Shown here: positions 22,801 to 35,483 of the stretch, in pieces
Numbering within the stretch: position 1 is the first letter of the stretch
Layout: each line of letters begins with the position of its first letter
Assembly (NCBI GenBank): GCA_029582155.1
Contig: CM055906.1
Coordinates: forward strand, 19,392,437-19,456,436
Reading direction: 5' to 3'
Length of the DNA stretch: 64,000 nucleotides
Origin: Panopea generosa
Taxonomy: Eukaryota > Mollusca > Bivalvia > Adapedonta > Hiatellidae
The notes under the pieces: model-generated
Told to the model about the DNA's origin: nothing
Databases searched by the model: none
The model's input: the letters and a program-made list of their open reading frames with translations, nothing else
Made by a program: the position numbers and the translations under genes

Positions 22801-25800
22801 AACACTAAAATTTACCACAAATTAAGAAAAATAATCCATGGATATAAATTAATAAATACACAAGGTTTAAATTATGGGTAATAAAAATACAACAAATACA
22901 GGTATTTACACATAAATATCCATTTCTAATGATATAAATAGTGGGTGGGGTAACAGTTAAAAGTTTGATACCTTGTACATCGAATTCTGGATAATTCAGA
23001 TGTATATTTTGGTCCCACAGAATTCGAGATAACAAGTTTTTTGACTGTATTTGAATGAAACTTTAAAGTATGCAGTTTCTCTTAAATACTCACCAGGAGT
23101 GTGTGTGTGTGTGTGTGTGGTGTTTGTTAGTGGGGAGGGTTGAGCATGTACCATTTCATAAATTCAAGGTTGGGATCAAGATTAAGGTTATTTTAGACCT
23201 GAATATTCATACTCATTATATCTGTGCTATTTCGTACTGTCTAACCCAACAGTGGAAGTTTACATTCTTCAAAATCTAGTTACTATAGAGGGATATCATT
23301 ATTGAGCAAATGGTTTATTAAAGCATGCTCTAGGTATTCCCCACATTATTTTTAGCACAATACTGACTGCAGATACTATATGCTTAACAACACTTTTGAT
23401 AATTGCTTATACATATCCCTATGTTATCTCATGTGTGAAATTACTGATACATTAATTTTAGATCTAGCTTGGTCTCTGCAGGGAGTATGTCCTAAAAGAT
23501 GTAATCAGTTATCCAAATAATGGACTTTTGACTACATACCGCATAGTCTGCAGATGTTTTGCAAATACAATTTTATGTATATTTATACAACAATTCATTC
23601 TACAGTGACCCTCTGGATTTCAATTTGGGATATTTAGGCTTTAGGGTCAGGGATCAAATGCTTTCACATTTGAAGCCTATTGAGATCCCTTTGATAACGC
23701 TTGGTTTTATTTGTTTTCTTTTTGTCTGGTAGACTATGCAGCAAATACAGATGATAAAACCAGAGCGTATAGACCCTGCCTACCTCCCACCTAGCTATCA
23801 TTTGCAAGTTCAACAACAGCAGCAGCAATTATTGCAGCACCGCCAACATCAACAGCAGATGGCACCACAAACAAACCATGCCTCCCAGGCACCCAACCGA
23901 GGAGCTGGGAATGGTATAAGGTCATCACAGACTGCTTCACAACCTGCCACCAAGGATGATGGGAATATTGAGAATCAGACTGATTTTATGAGTATTAAAG
24001 GTGTGTTTGGTTGGACAACAATAGATAATGTGAATATTCCATACATTTTACGACAGGATAAACAATTTATGTCTGTAAGAATTGTGGAACTTAAGTTACT
24101 TAGTCGTTACCCAAACTCGTATCCAGATGATCTGGGTAAACACGCTCCATTAACAAGTTTTTTCATAACAACTAATGAAGCAAAACTGTTAAATGAAATC
24201 AATTTGCAACATTGTGCAGGGGAGTATGGGAAAAAGGAATTCACTACTAAAGATTTGATAGTTCTTTTGGGAGACTTTTTAAAGTTTTACAATTTAGTGA
24301 AAAAGACCTTTCCGGATGCTCAAATGGCACGAGAAAGTGTGGAATATGAGCATGGTGGATGGTTGCAAATAAAAAATACAGTGACTCCGTATATTAAGCG
24401 GTTTGATGGAAAATATGTCCCATTATCCGTTATACAGTATGCTGCTGGCTTACTGACTAATGCAAGTGTGACAGGTGTTTCACCTACAAAAAAAGAATGT
24501 GCTCTTCTGAACGATGCTTGTAATAAAGCAGGTGTTGAGTTTGTGTTCTCCGAAACAACAAGACTAATAAAGGTAAGCCATATTCAAAAGGTAGCACCTG
24601 TTGAAATTATTGAACTGCCATCAAATAACCCTATGAAACATGCAATGTATATGGAACTACCGTGTACGAACAATTCACGAACTGTAGAAAAGTCTAGCCA
24701 AAACCAAAAGCAGCAATCAAATGTGCCACAAAATTCTGTAGCTGGAACTACGCAACCATATAGATTTCAGCCAAATACACAGCTCGAGTTAATGAGAGCT
24801 CAGATTCAGAGCAAAATGAATGATCAACCTCAAAATAATGGACGACTGCCATATCCGCCTCAGGCCTTTCCAGGAAGCCCTATGTTTGATCCAAGAATAG
24901 CGAGTATGTATCAAATGCCATACAGACCTAGTATGATGCAGCATACTTCTAGTAATGGCAGACAAAACAATGGACTGCCCCCGCCATATGGTAATAGCAT
25001 TATGTCTTCTAATCAATTAAATACACCAGTGAACCCTCAAATGAATGCTATGATGCAGTATTATAACAATCAAAATAATATTCAAACTAGTAGTGGGTCA
25101 AAGACTCCATTAGTTGGACCTCCAAATAAAGTAATTGGACCGCCACAGTCAATACCCGGAATACCGGGACAAATGAACACTGTGTTAGACTATACTAGTA
25201 GATCACCTGGGACAAGTTCAGCCAATTCTTCTCCTAGGACAAGACCCCCATCTCAACCAAGACCACCATCTGGGTCTAGGCCACCTTCAGGGTCTCCCTT
25301 GTCCCCGACAGGTCAAAGCTCTGGTCATTTACCTTCAAGGAGTGCTCCCAATTATACACGAAGTCCCGAGACTTCACCAGCATTGATGCAGTCGCCCACA
25401 TTTTTTGGTAATATGAACCTGCAGCATTTACAAAACATGCAGGTTGTGTATGGACAAAGACTGCCGGAAGCTCTGCCACAAGGCTTGGTTCCTGGTCTGG
25501 TTAATTCAAGCAAACCACCAAGTACCCTACCGCATTCACAAACTATGTCTCAGCCAAGAGTGGGTACTATCAACACTCCTAGTGCTGGTATCGGGCCTAA
25601 CCCTGGATCTGCAAACCCAGCATATGGTAGTGCTAAAATACCTACTCACAATGCAAACCAAGAAATTCCAGGACTTTTCAGCCCAACTGGAACAAATCTT
25701 CAGAAGCAGCCTTCTGCATCACACATACCTGTAACGCAGCAGTCAGCCCCACCTCCTCTTCTGCTCATGACAAACCAACCTGCCTCACAAAATGGTGCAA

Positions 25801-27567
25801 CCCTTCCACAAAATAATCCATCAAATATTCAGACACCTCCAGTAACTGCACCTGTTTCGAGCCCGACAGTGACACAAGTGGTGGCAGTGTCTTCACCAAC
25901 AAATGAACAACCGTTACCACAGTCAGTGTCGGCAGTTAAAACATCTGATCATACTTCCTATGTGGAGTCTATTAAAGGTGCATGGCTAAACAATAAAAGC
26001 ATATCATGTTTGCATTTGGAGAAACCTGGTCGAAGTGGACGATACTGTTTAGTGGAAGCTGTGTGCAAGTTGTACTTTAATGGTTGTAGTGTTAACGAAT
26101 TCTTATTCGCTCTTGAAAATGTGCTTAATGTGACACTGTTAACCTGCAATGATGAGGAAGAGAAGGCATTTATTCAGTATTATAGTTTACCAGTTGATGT
26201 GCTAAAATGTAACAAAATGATCAAATTTGACGATTTGGAAAATTTCTTTCCACAACTATCTTACATGTTTCCGGATAAGAATGCACAGGATTTGGGACTT
26301 GGTCAAGGCACTGATGCCGAACCGGAACAACTGTTAGGACTCGATACAGATAACAATAATAGCAACAAACTGGTTGCGAATGGCATGACCGCTGCCGATC
26401 TGGAGGCGGCAATGCCAGTGACAGTAAGCCAGATAAATTCGCGATTAAGCAATAAAAGACACGGAGAGTTTGAAGATGAGAGATCACCAAAACAGAATAA
26501 GAACAGTAGTGGTAAGTAACTTTATTTATATTCAAATGATATTATGTTTTTGTTATTTATGGTTATCATGATTGTTTATAATGCAGAGGAACAAATATTA
26601 ATTTTAATTTATTAATAATGCATATTACCAATTGCATGAGATGTACAATAAGAGAGCTTGTTTCAATACATTCAATCTTCCATGAGTTCTTTGTTGTAAA
26701 CTATGTAAATTAGATTTTAGTTCATATTTAATTTCGTTAGTTTTCAACTAGAACATCCGGGCCCGATTAGCTCACTCGGTAGCGCACCTGACTATCAATC
26801 CAAGGATTGTCAGTTCGAATCTTCGCACAACAACTGTCTCCATGATGATTATTATTATATACGATATTGTGTCTTATTATCTTTTGTCTCTCTCTGCTTA
26901 TTCAAGTGGGAAAGTTATCAGTTACTTGCGGGAATGGGGTGTGCTCAAGTACTGGTTAACCTTTCAGGATACCAGAAAACAATAGTTAGGTTAACTGATC
27001 GTCTGTTAGCCTTCGATGACATATAAATGACGCTAATAATTCAATCAGTCAACTAGAACTAACAGTTTTAAAAATGATGATTGTGCATTTAGTTACCGGT
27101 TCGTCTGATTGTGAGCCTGTAGATTGTTACTTGCATCTGTCCGTCAATTTGGTGGAGAACTTTACAAAGTTTATGTTTTAATAATTTAATTGATGTACTC
27201 GTCACTGTATAACTATAAAATAAGGTAAATTTCGGTATTTTTCAATGCTGATAACATTTTGCAACTCTTATTTATGTCTTGTCTTATTATTTGGTAAACA
27301 TAAATGTGACATATTTATTTTAAGTTTTGTCTAAATTTTGCTCTATTAATATACAGAAATATTTTATGAAATAATGACATCATTATCATCTGTATTAAAG
27401 TTGAAATTATTGTATTAAATTGTAAATATTATAACTTAAAATCGAATATATAATATTTTATGGTTATACAAGTGCTTTTTTAAGCTATTGTTGTCAAAAC
27501 ATTAGAGTGACATTGATTTGCAGGAAATGGTGCATATGACAATGATACAGTTATAATTCTGGACTGA
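19812..27567 (+). CDS. Gene 1: Q/P-rich protein with three copies of an unknown domain (joined CDS)
   Basis: CDS join 19812-19844, 23733-26511, 27524-27567, giving 951 residues. Both junctions keep the frame (phase 0, then phase 1) and use gtaagt donors and pyrimidine-rich acceptors. Order: a short head with PERIDPAYLPPSYH; a polyQ/H stretch; two adjacent globular domains (about 97-207 and 218-307); a linker of about 440 residues rich in Q, P, S, N and M; a third domain (about 757-857); a charged tail with KRHGEFEDERSPKQNK, a possible nuclear signal; and the terminus NDTVIILD. The domains share a G-(F/W) start and an E-x-A-x-(L/I)-(N/Q)-like central motif. No catalytic motif is visible. Composition suggests a nuclear chromatin or transcription scaffold; that is inference, and I do not recognise the family. 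Confidence 0.82.
20134..20170. repeat. (TA)n microsatellite
   Basis: About 37 bases of ta units with one interruption. Confidence 0.95.
20733..22159 (-). mobile_element. Tc1/mariner-superfamily transposon, complete ends, dead
   Basis: 1427 bp flanked by TA at 20731-20732 and 22160-22161. The terminal inverted repeats ctagcggtaaaaagaaactg and ctagcggaaaaaagaaactg match at 19 of 20 positions. The interior encodes a broken transposase on the minus strand. It sits in intron 1 of gene 1, antisense to the gene. Confidence 0.93.
20929..21990 (-). pseudogene. Tc1-type DD34E transposase, frameshifted
   Basis: Read on the minus strand, pieces in different frames show the catalytic triad of the Tc1 family. 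FTDNSRF carries the first Asp. LQQDNPRPN carries the second, and DISPIEHVWDEMQRR the Glu, 34 residues after it. An in-frame TGA replaces the usual Trp just before PAMSPD, and at least two frameshifts separate the first Asp block from the rest. The N-terminal DNA-binding part (before about 21600) is only faintly readable. The C-terminal piece ends ACIDSNGGHTRY. Confidence 0.85.
23099..23119. repeat. (GT)n microsatellite
   Basis: About ten gt units in intron 1 of gene 1. Confidence 0.95.
23733..26511 (+). CDS. Gene 1 main coding exon (about 926 codons)
   Basis: A single 2.8-kb exon after the acceptor ttgtctggtag, ending at the gtaagt donor at 26512. The last base, G, begins a split codon. It holds all three domains and the linker. 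The polyQ tract near 23811-23870 mixes caa and cag codons. The third domain (starting SIKGAWLNNK) echoes the start of the first (SIKGVFGWTT). If splicing fails at its end, the frame stops within four codons. Confidence 0.92.
26512..27523 (+). other. Gene 1 last intron
   Basis: Donor gtaagt, acceptor gacattgatttgcag. It contains one complete SINE of family A. Retention of this intron gives ...SSGK and a stop that overlaps the donor. Confidence 0.75.
26755..27048 (+). repeat. SINE family A, complete copy with 11-bp target duplication
   Basis: TCAACTAGAAC lies at 26744-26754 and again at 27049-27059, so both ends are exact. The head has an A-box-like ttagctcactcggtagcgc and a B-box-like tcagttcgaatcttc. 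The body has agttatcagttacttgcgg and ggttaggttaactgatcg, and the tail is atgacgctaataattcaatc. This is the reference copy for the other family A fragments. Confidence 0.92.
27524..27567 (+). CDS. Gene 1 last coding exon (14 residues, SIM-like end)
   Basis: With the split codon it adds GNGAYDNDTVIILD and stops at TGA 27565-27567. The terminal hydrophobic run VIIL flanked by Asp has the form of a SUMO-interaction motif. The exon continues into a 3' UTR. Confidence 0.75.
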
Positions 27568-28085
27568 AGACCAACTGGACGACAACTGTGACAAGCATAT
27601 GTACTAGACTATTGGAGCCCATGCAGAGATTACAGCAAAAAGGAAAGTAAAATAGAGGTATCAAGAGACAACATTTGCAAGGCATCTGATCTGAAGAATA
27701 AAGAATATATTGAAAGACAATAAAAAGTATCTCGGTAGATAACCAGCTATGCTTATGTAAAAAGCAAACTTGTTTTCTCCTTGTATACGTGTATTGACCA
27801 GAAAATGGCAAAAAGAAAATGAGGCAAAAAAGATAGTTCCTGAAAAATTTCAATGCAAAATTATACATCTTTACTATAGATAATGTATATTGACAGATTT
27901 TTTGATGTATATATGTATTTAATCGTATATTGCTGTTATACCACTAAAATTGCTTATCTGGAACACTGCGTGACTAGTATGAGATAGTTATTATTGTTTA
28001 GACAAGGTTCAACTGCCCTTTTATTATTGGTATGGTTAAATAATTTAGACATGGTTTTACAGCTTCTTTATTTTCTTTAAATAAA
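27568..28085 (+). terminator. Gene 1 3' UTR with candidate polyadenylation signals
   Basis: AATAAA occurs at 27697-27702, 27719-27724 and 28080-28085. Which one is used cannot be told from sequence. A further AATAAA occurs near 28917, so the UTR could be longer. Confidence 0.45.
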
Positions 28086-31000
28086 TGGTATATGTTACTT
28101 AATCATTTGAACTATTTCTATATTGACTATCACATGGTACAGAATGTTAAACCATTGAAAACTATTTCAGCATAAATTAAACAAAATGATGTCAAAATTA
28201 TTTTTTGAATTGGTTATATTTTCTATGACTTTCAATTTATAAAACAAGTTACTTATGATGATTATCTATAGTGCCTGTTTACAGTATATTTTTGTATACC
28301 TGATAATAACCATTTATAAAAAAAATCTATCTGAAAACATGCTAAGTTGTATTAGATTTCAGTTATTTCTGTTCACTTGACATATGCATGATGAACATCT
28401 GATGTAATACTGTATAAATATTTAATAGATACATATAATGAACATATATGGTACCATATGCTAAAATTAATGTCATCAGACTAAATGTGATGCATTAAAA
28501 CGGCTCAACAAAATGTGAAATGTTAGGAAATGTACCTACACATATATTTTATATAAATGATACACTGATAGGATTAGCTAACGCTGGGTGAGTTTCAGTG
28601 CCACTTTTTCAATTTATTTTAAGCCATATTTAAAATTTTAGATATATATATATGTAAAGGAATTTTTTAATAATTCTGTCAATAATTATGACCATATCAA
28701 CAAAACAAATGCCTTTACATGCATATATATATTAAACTTGTGGCTTTGAAATTCACTCTTGTGTTTCTTTATCTTTTCAGTATATTGAGCGATTTGGTAG
28801 TTAAATGTTTTGCTTTATTTTCTGATTGTGCTAGCTACTTTGTAGAGGGCCAACTTTGTCTATTTGTTTTCTCCCAATCTTATATGTCGATGAGCGACAT
28901 TTTCTTTATTTAAGCAAAATAAATCCGTTGAAATGCTTTTACAATTTAATAACAAACTAAAACTAAAGTAAATGTCGTGTACACACACACTTAATTGCCT
29001 AGATGAACAAAAAAATATAAAAAAGGCACTGTCTTTAAAATCTGGATTATTTAAATTTCTTTAATAGATGTATCTTTTTGGATGTGTAAGTACATGTAGC
29101 AGATAGGGAGAGAGCCAACACAACATACGTTTTTTTACTTTGGCCTCATGTGTGATATTATTTCAAAGCTAAGGGTAAATATGTAAAGTTATAATTGAAA
29201 GGGCATTATTAAAGTTAATACTTGTTTTCATGATTATTTTGTTCTTTAAGTTCAAAAATAAGAAAATATTCAAAACTGCCATGACATTTAATATTGTCTC
29301 CACATATATTTTTTCTGAAATACATATCTTTTAATTAGTATGATGTAATGTTTTATTTGGTCCATGTTGAGAAGACCTAAATATATTTTCATCAAAAGGC
29401 TTACAGTGTCAGATAATGAAATTGAGTTTACGTGTCTACATGCATGCTTAGCATTTAAGCATACTAATATACTATTACATAATTTCAATGACTCTTTGAG
29501 AAAAAAAACAATACCAAACTTCACTATTACATTTATTATTTTGTATTTGCTATAAATAGGTCGTGCTTAGTGAGACAATTACGAATTTAGGAAGAATATT
29601 AACGACTCTTTGGTCATAATAAAGTGATTCAGGCGTGGAAAATTAAAACCATTGTTGGAACCAATTTTAGATTGCTTCCGGCTACACTCCAGACGGAGAG
29701 TAATATAGTACAGCCGACCAAGTGTTCCGACGATGCATTAAACCATGCCACGTCTTGCTCAACTCCGATTCTAATTCAGCATTTCTTGCATGGTTAAAAA
29801 TTGACGTCCACTTTGTGCCATGAATTATGCTTGACATACAGCCAAATGATTTTTAGATAAGGTAGCGCTAGAAATGGTGGATCTCAGTTCCTGAGAACTC
29901 CGATCTTGGAAGTTCCATGTTATCAAAGATAATCGAAAGTGTGTGTGGAATAATCTATCTATTTTTAAAAAAAAACGATGGACGTGTAAAAACGATTCAG
30001 GGATAGATGTGCATTAATGTGTTCCGGTTTTGGATGGACAACATATCACAATGCAATATTTTTTCTTAGTTGGTTTGTAATTTATGTATTCTCTGCAGAT
30101 ACTTTCTGTTCATTTTTTATTTTATTGCAGAACGTGTAATTGATTTGAGTAGTGGTGTGAACATTACAAAAAAGCATTCATGCACTTCACGAAGATTTTA
30201 TTAAGTGTAAAATTCATGATACATGATCATTTTATATAAAATCTTTATCAGGTGTACAAACCGATACATTTTTTACAATTCTTCTTCCATATTGTGAAGT
30301 GGGCTCTTAACTGAACATATGTAGGCAATTATAGATAATATTTTTTATATTTTCAAAAAATGGAAAAGTTATTGTCTAAAAAGCAGTAACACGGGACTTA
30401 TAAGCATGTTACTTCTTTAAAACTGTTGTTTACATTTTAGAAGTAAAAATAAGTTTTGAGATATGATATTAAATGAAAAACGTAAGCAAAATTAAGAAAA
30501 AAGGTCTGACAAAGGTAACTTGTTCACATCACAGATTGTGTGCATAGTAGTCAGAGAAATGATACAGATAATAAGAAACTTACTTGCCTTAAATTTTTAC
30601 ATCCATTGTCTAATGGGGGTGGGGAGATAGCAAGACCCCGTTTTGTCCTGTGGGGGCATATTCTGCATGAACTATATTTATATATATATAGCCTCGGGAC
30701 TAACAAAACAGAAACAGTGGCCTGGGATTTCATTACCTCAGCCTTATAATATTCATAAAAAATTACCTAATCTCAACATACTTATAATATAATGTCAAGC
30801 TGTGTAACTACTGGCAAATGTATTATGTGGGCCTTTGCTCACCGGAGTGTGACAGGTCAAGTAAGTGACGGGGATCATGATTGCTCTTGTGTGTAGATTG
30901 TCTTCTTAACCCCATCATCTGTAACCAACATACTTGTATTTGTTTGAGGTGTTAAGATTTTATGGTGCTAAATTCTTGATTCGGTATATTTTTAATGGGC

Positions 31001-31318
31001 ATTAATAATCTAATGTGCATGGATGTTCGTGTCCACACTAAGATTATATGATCATAACCATGGTAACATTAAATCGATCTAGCATTACTTTGTAATAGTC
31101 TGTATTCTTAAAAAGAACTTTTTATTTTAATGCTATGTTCATTTGACACACATTGTTTTTTTTTTACATATTTTTTTTCTTCACATTTTATATAAAACGT
31201 TTATGCTATTCTATTTATTTGGACTATTGGTAATTAGCGGAACGGAACGGGCCCTATATTGGGGTACCTTAGGGGGTTCATTTAAATATTCATTAAGATC
31301 AATTTGCATATTTTATCG
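28086..31318. other. Intergenic DNA, nothing recognised
   Basis: AT-rich DNA with short TA runs. None of the short open frames on either strand has motifs, splice partners or protein-like composition. The first part may belong to the gene 1 3' UTR. Confidence 0.5.
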
Positions 31319-31342
31319 ATATATATATATATATATATATAT
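31319..31342. repeat. (TA)n microsatellite
   Basis: About twelve ta units. Confidence 0.93.
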
Positions 31343-32673
31343 AGAATTAAATGTATTTTTTTTTAATCCTAATGCTAAAGATGATAATATTTCAAAAGTG
31401 TGTCTCAATTGTCGAAAGTTATAGTTTGTATATCGTTCGATTCCGTTCCGTTAAATACCAATACACACTTTGTCTGAATACACGGAGTATGGGCAGATAA
31501 TACTGAAATGTCTCATTTTAAGATACATTAAATTATATAAAGATATATATAAAATCTATGATGTATTCTGATTTTTACTCATGATTTTTAATTTTCGTCT
31601 ATTTTTAACTACAGAATTCTGTAATGTATACTCGAAGATAGTTTCATCACTAAAAGTGCATGGGAAATCCAATAATAGCGGTTAAGTTATAGCCGGATGT
31701 GTAGGATATGGCATTGTTTTAAAAACGCTATCTGAAATTAAATTTTGGTTTATAACAAGTGGAATCGGTGATTCAGTCAAGTAAACAGCTTTCGTTCAGG
31801 TGACATATGTCATTCATTCTAAATTGTTATTATTTCAAAGGGAGGTAATTTACCGATTTCTTAATTTTCAAACGTGAATATGGATACAGTGAAGTCATGT
31901 AATGAACTTTTTTTAACAGTTTTTATCCGGTGGTGTAATCTCTCATCCATTATACAGTTTCAGTTGTTTAACTAGACTAAAAGTTATTTTATTTGATAAA
32001 AACTGTGTTTTACATAAAGGGGTAGCATCCTTTCAGACAGACTATAGAATGAATTAAAAAATCTGTTGAAGTTTCTGTTTGTGCGGACTTCGACAAATAT
32101 AGTTAAATCTATAGATAAAAACAGAAACTTGTTTTGTATTATAGTTATACTTGCACGAAAATACTGACTTAACTATTTCTTCAGAGCATACTAGTATTTT
32201 AAAGAGGATTGGTTGTCCTTGGACAAATAGGCTTAAGCCGTTTATGCTTAGTACTGGTTCCACTCTGGGGAAAGCTTTGAGCATGATTTGTCTAAATTGT
32301 AAGAACCTGTTTTAAATCGATTGAAATATATGTTGAAACAATCATGAAAATAATAAACCATGCTGCATTACTTCAGTGACAAAGTCTGTATATATACATT
32401 AAGCGTTCAGATAAAATTTCAATTTGCTTAAATTGCTAATATTTGTATTTATATAGATTTATAAAATGTTTTTCGTAGGGATTGCATTTTTATGCGTGTT
32501 AATAGAAACGACAAACTTATATCTTTGAAGTAAAACATAATAGTAAAATAAATTGTTATAAGACGTAATAAGACGTAACATTTTCCTATTTCCTGTTGTA
32601 CACAATTTAGGCGTAAAAAGGGCAAAATACATTTGCATATTGTGAAATTGTAACAAACCTTAAATGCTTTTCA
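31343..32673. other. Intergenic DNA, nothing recognised
   Basis: No exon, RNA gene or clear repeat seen. Confidence 0.5.
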
Positions 32674-32960
32674 GCTTGCCGGGACGAAGTCCAAGGAGAG
32701 CTGTTGCCATGATCCCGGCGTTGTCGTCGTCAGCGTCGTCGTCTGTAGACAATCATGTTAAACTTTTGCGTTTAAGGCTAAGATATCTATGAAACCACTC
32801 ATTGGATGTGAATGAAACTTTGCATGTGTGTTCATCATCATCAATGGAACACACACAGACAAGAACCATAACTCTGGATTGCATTTTGGTACAGTTATGG
32901 CCCTTTTTGGACTTAGACACCCAGAGGCGAACTTTATTGTCTTCTGACAACTCTTGTTTA
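32674..32960 (+). repeat. Short GTCGTC-headed interspersed repeat
   Basis: Begins gccgggacgaagtccaagga, then gcgttgtcgtcgtcagcg, then gaaaccactcattgg and gaaactttgc, and ends gacaactcttgttt. This order (GTCGTC block, GAAACCACT, GAAACTT, (C)TCTTGTTT end) parallels the larger element at 17339. No coding frame is seen. Confidence 0.65.
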
Positions 32961-34129
32961 ATCTTTCCCTGACAAAGTCACGTATGTCTTTTATTCTTCG
33001 ATTTCGAAACTGTGTTCGTTATAAAAGGGACACGACCATTCCTCGCCCTTTTTTCAAGTTTACCATCTGCAAGAATAATATCATTTTAATTGTAATGACA
33101 ATAAATGGTATGTTTCATAAGTGTAGTTTTGGAGGCGACTGTGTTCTAGGCCCTCCCTGCTACTTTTTGTTTTGTAAGGAAATCGAGGCTGAACCTGGAA
33201 TTAACATTTCCGCTGTTAACATATTAAATTATATATTTACGTCTCTGTGCTACTCATTTCAGTGTAAATAGTAAAACAAAAAACAATATAACGCTATGGG
33301 CCAATTATTAGGTACTCGATGAGTGGGGCGGGACCCGCACAGATATTTGCCAAAATATTTAAGTAGTACATAATTACATTGAAAATAAGCGTTGAACTCC
33401 CAAACCCACAACAATTTTGGATCCGCATAGTCACGTCTCATGCTTTGTTATTGCATACAAAATAATACACATGCTTTTTTGTGTTAACAGTTTACAGATT
33501 TTAAATTGGATTTATAGTCTGTGTTGGCCAACTATCAACAATTGAATACACCTTCACAAATTGATTCATCTTTTGTTCACTCTAGCGATATGTGATTAAC
33601 GACAGAGAAAGGTGACCGAAGTATGTACGGCGTCTTTTTTATTGGTTTTCTGTAAAATGTGTCTGTAGTGTTTTCAACGAGTATTAAATATGTGTAGTGT
33701 ACATAATGATCGGACCAAAGAGCATTGTTTTTATTTTTATGAAGAAATAAGAAAACATTGTACAATGTGTACACTTAAACACACCTGACTTGTTATTATT
33801 TAAATCCAGAACTCAGTTTACAGTCATCTTTTTTTTATTTGAGAAATTTGTAAACATATTATTACTCGATACAGGTAAGATAGTTTTAGGTACTCAATTA
33901 TGAATTGTTTGCATAAGAAGCTGTAAGTACCAGCTTTACTCAAGTCCTTTAAGTGCTGTGCTATGATTCCCGATTATCAACTACTAGTGACATTGAATCG
34001 AGTATATATGATTTGATTTATGTATACATTTCAAGCATGGAAACTAAGACAGGAACAGAACGAAACGAACAACAGTAGGTACAAGAAAGCCATGTTGATT
34101 CACTCAAAAATTTGGTCCGTTGGATATGA
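32961..34129. other. Intergenic DNA, nothing recognised
   Basis: Short frames only, with no motif or splice partner. Confidence 0.5.
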
Positions 34130-34500
34130 AAGTTTATACTGAAAGGATAAAGAAACCTCTGGTGAATTTCAGAGCCACATTATCAAGCTCTTGTAAACGG
34201 TGTTTACAATTGTAGAATGCGTTTGTCGATATATTGACAGTTTTTGTTTTAAATCGATGGTTTTGTGATACTTTTCAGTTTCCAGAGTAATAATATGTAA
34301 ACTATTCGCACACGATGCGGGTTGAACCAACAATTCTAAAATGACACAGAATGATCCAGAATAGCCAAGAAATCTGGTATCGGCATCAAATTTTCAGTGG
34401 TGATTTCTAAAATACTAACCATTTAACACATGGTAGGAAAATTGAATCACTGTAATACAAAGCCCTGAAAAAAAGAAGAAATACAGAAGTTTAAGTTTTA
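34130..34500 (+). repeat. Dispersed repeat R3, longest copy
   Basis: The left part (aatttcagagccacattatc) matches 53958-54065. The right part (gtttccagagtaataa, ttctaaaatgacacagaa, cagtggtgatttc, aaagccctgaaaaa) matches 58165-58405. This copy therefore joins two pieces that lie separately in introns of gene 2. Class unknown. Confidence 0.7.
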
Positions 34501-34520
34501 TTTCTACGTCCCTCATCTGT

Positions 34521-34642
34521 CCAGAGTTTTCAAGGGAGATAATGGTAGATCCAGAGTATTGAAGGGAAGTAATAGTGGTAGGTCCGGAATATTCAAGGGA
34601 GGTAATAGTGGTAGGTCCGGAGTATTCAATGGAGATAATAAT
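34521..34642 (+). repeat. Minisatellite, four units of about 31 bp
   Basis: Units run ccagagtattcaagggaggt followed by aatagtggtaggt, with small changes. The array encodes the Gly/Ser-rich start (NSGRSG) of an otherwise random open frame at 34559-34951. Confidence 0.88.
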
Positions 34643-35483
34643 TGTGAGAGTCCTATAAAGATTTTTAACTTCAACTCAAACAATGATGAGGATATCTTCG
34701 AAAATTCGCTGTTTGCTTATCGTGAATTGCACTCGAAAAAAATGTTGCACTCATGGTTACAATACATGTTTAGTATGAAAAGAACATTATCATGCGCTCC
34801 AGTTCTGCGCACAAAGGGAAGCAACTTTAATCAGCAAGTGTCGCTACATACTATTATACTACAACTGACCCTATTTCGGATGACACGCTCATTACGGATA
34901 CGCGGAGAATTGGTCTCTTATATTATGTTCAATATACGAAATATGGTATAAAATAATTGTTTATAACAATTGAACCTAAATATAAAATATAATAGAAAGC
35001 TTAATATTCATACAAATATGCTCATTTAGTATAAAAGCGTTAATTTTGCAACTGCAATTTATTTAAAGAAGGCATACTTTGGGAGCTATTTTTTCTCTCA
35101 AATTACGAGGTAACATGTATTTTTTTTATATTGATTGTCATTAAAATAGCTATCAGAGAGTATTTTGTGAGGTTTTCAGGAAATTTTATCCATACACTAT
35201 ATCAAAATATTAAATTTTTTTTATTTTTATTGCAAAATTGAAAAATAAATGACACTGCTGAAATGATTTTGTTTTTAAAAACCCTAAACAGTTAAATTCA
35301 AACTTTTAATTACTATTTCCATGACAATCGTTATTATATGCATGTATCTGTGTATTAGTTTTAATTAAATACTAGATGCAAACAATTTTAAATATTGTTT
35401 TTACATTGTTTATTAAATCTGCATTTGTTCGCCAAATATCGGGGACGGGTATGTGTATGAGGTGGTAATATAAACAATGTATA
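34643..35483. other. Intergenic DNA, nothing recognised
   Basis: No gene; AT-rich with homopolymer runs. Confidence 0.5.

Larger units (their letters stand above)
19845..23732 (+). other. Gene 1 intron 1 (about 3.9 kb)
   Basis: Bounded by gtaagt and ttgtctggtag. It contains a TA-rich microsatellite, a dead Tc1 element in antisense orientation and a GT run. The remaining parts (about 20171-20732 and 22160-23098) show no exon-like frame. Confidence 0.55.

Noticed and set aside
34559..34951. 130-residue open frame with NSGRSG repeats
   Set aside because: The start is translated minisatellite and the rest is random-looking. No splice signals or homology support it.
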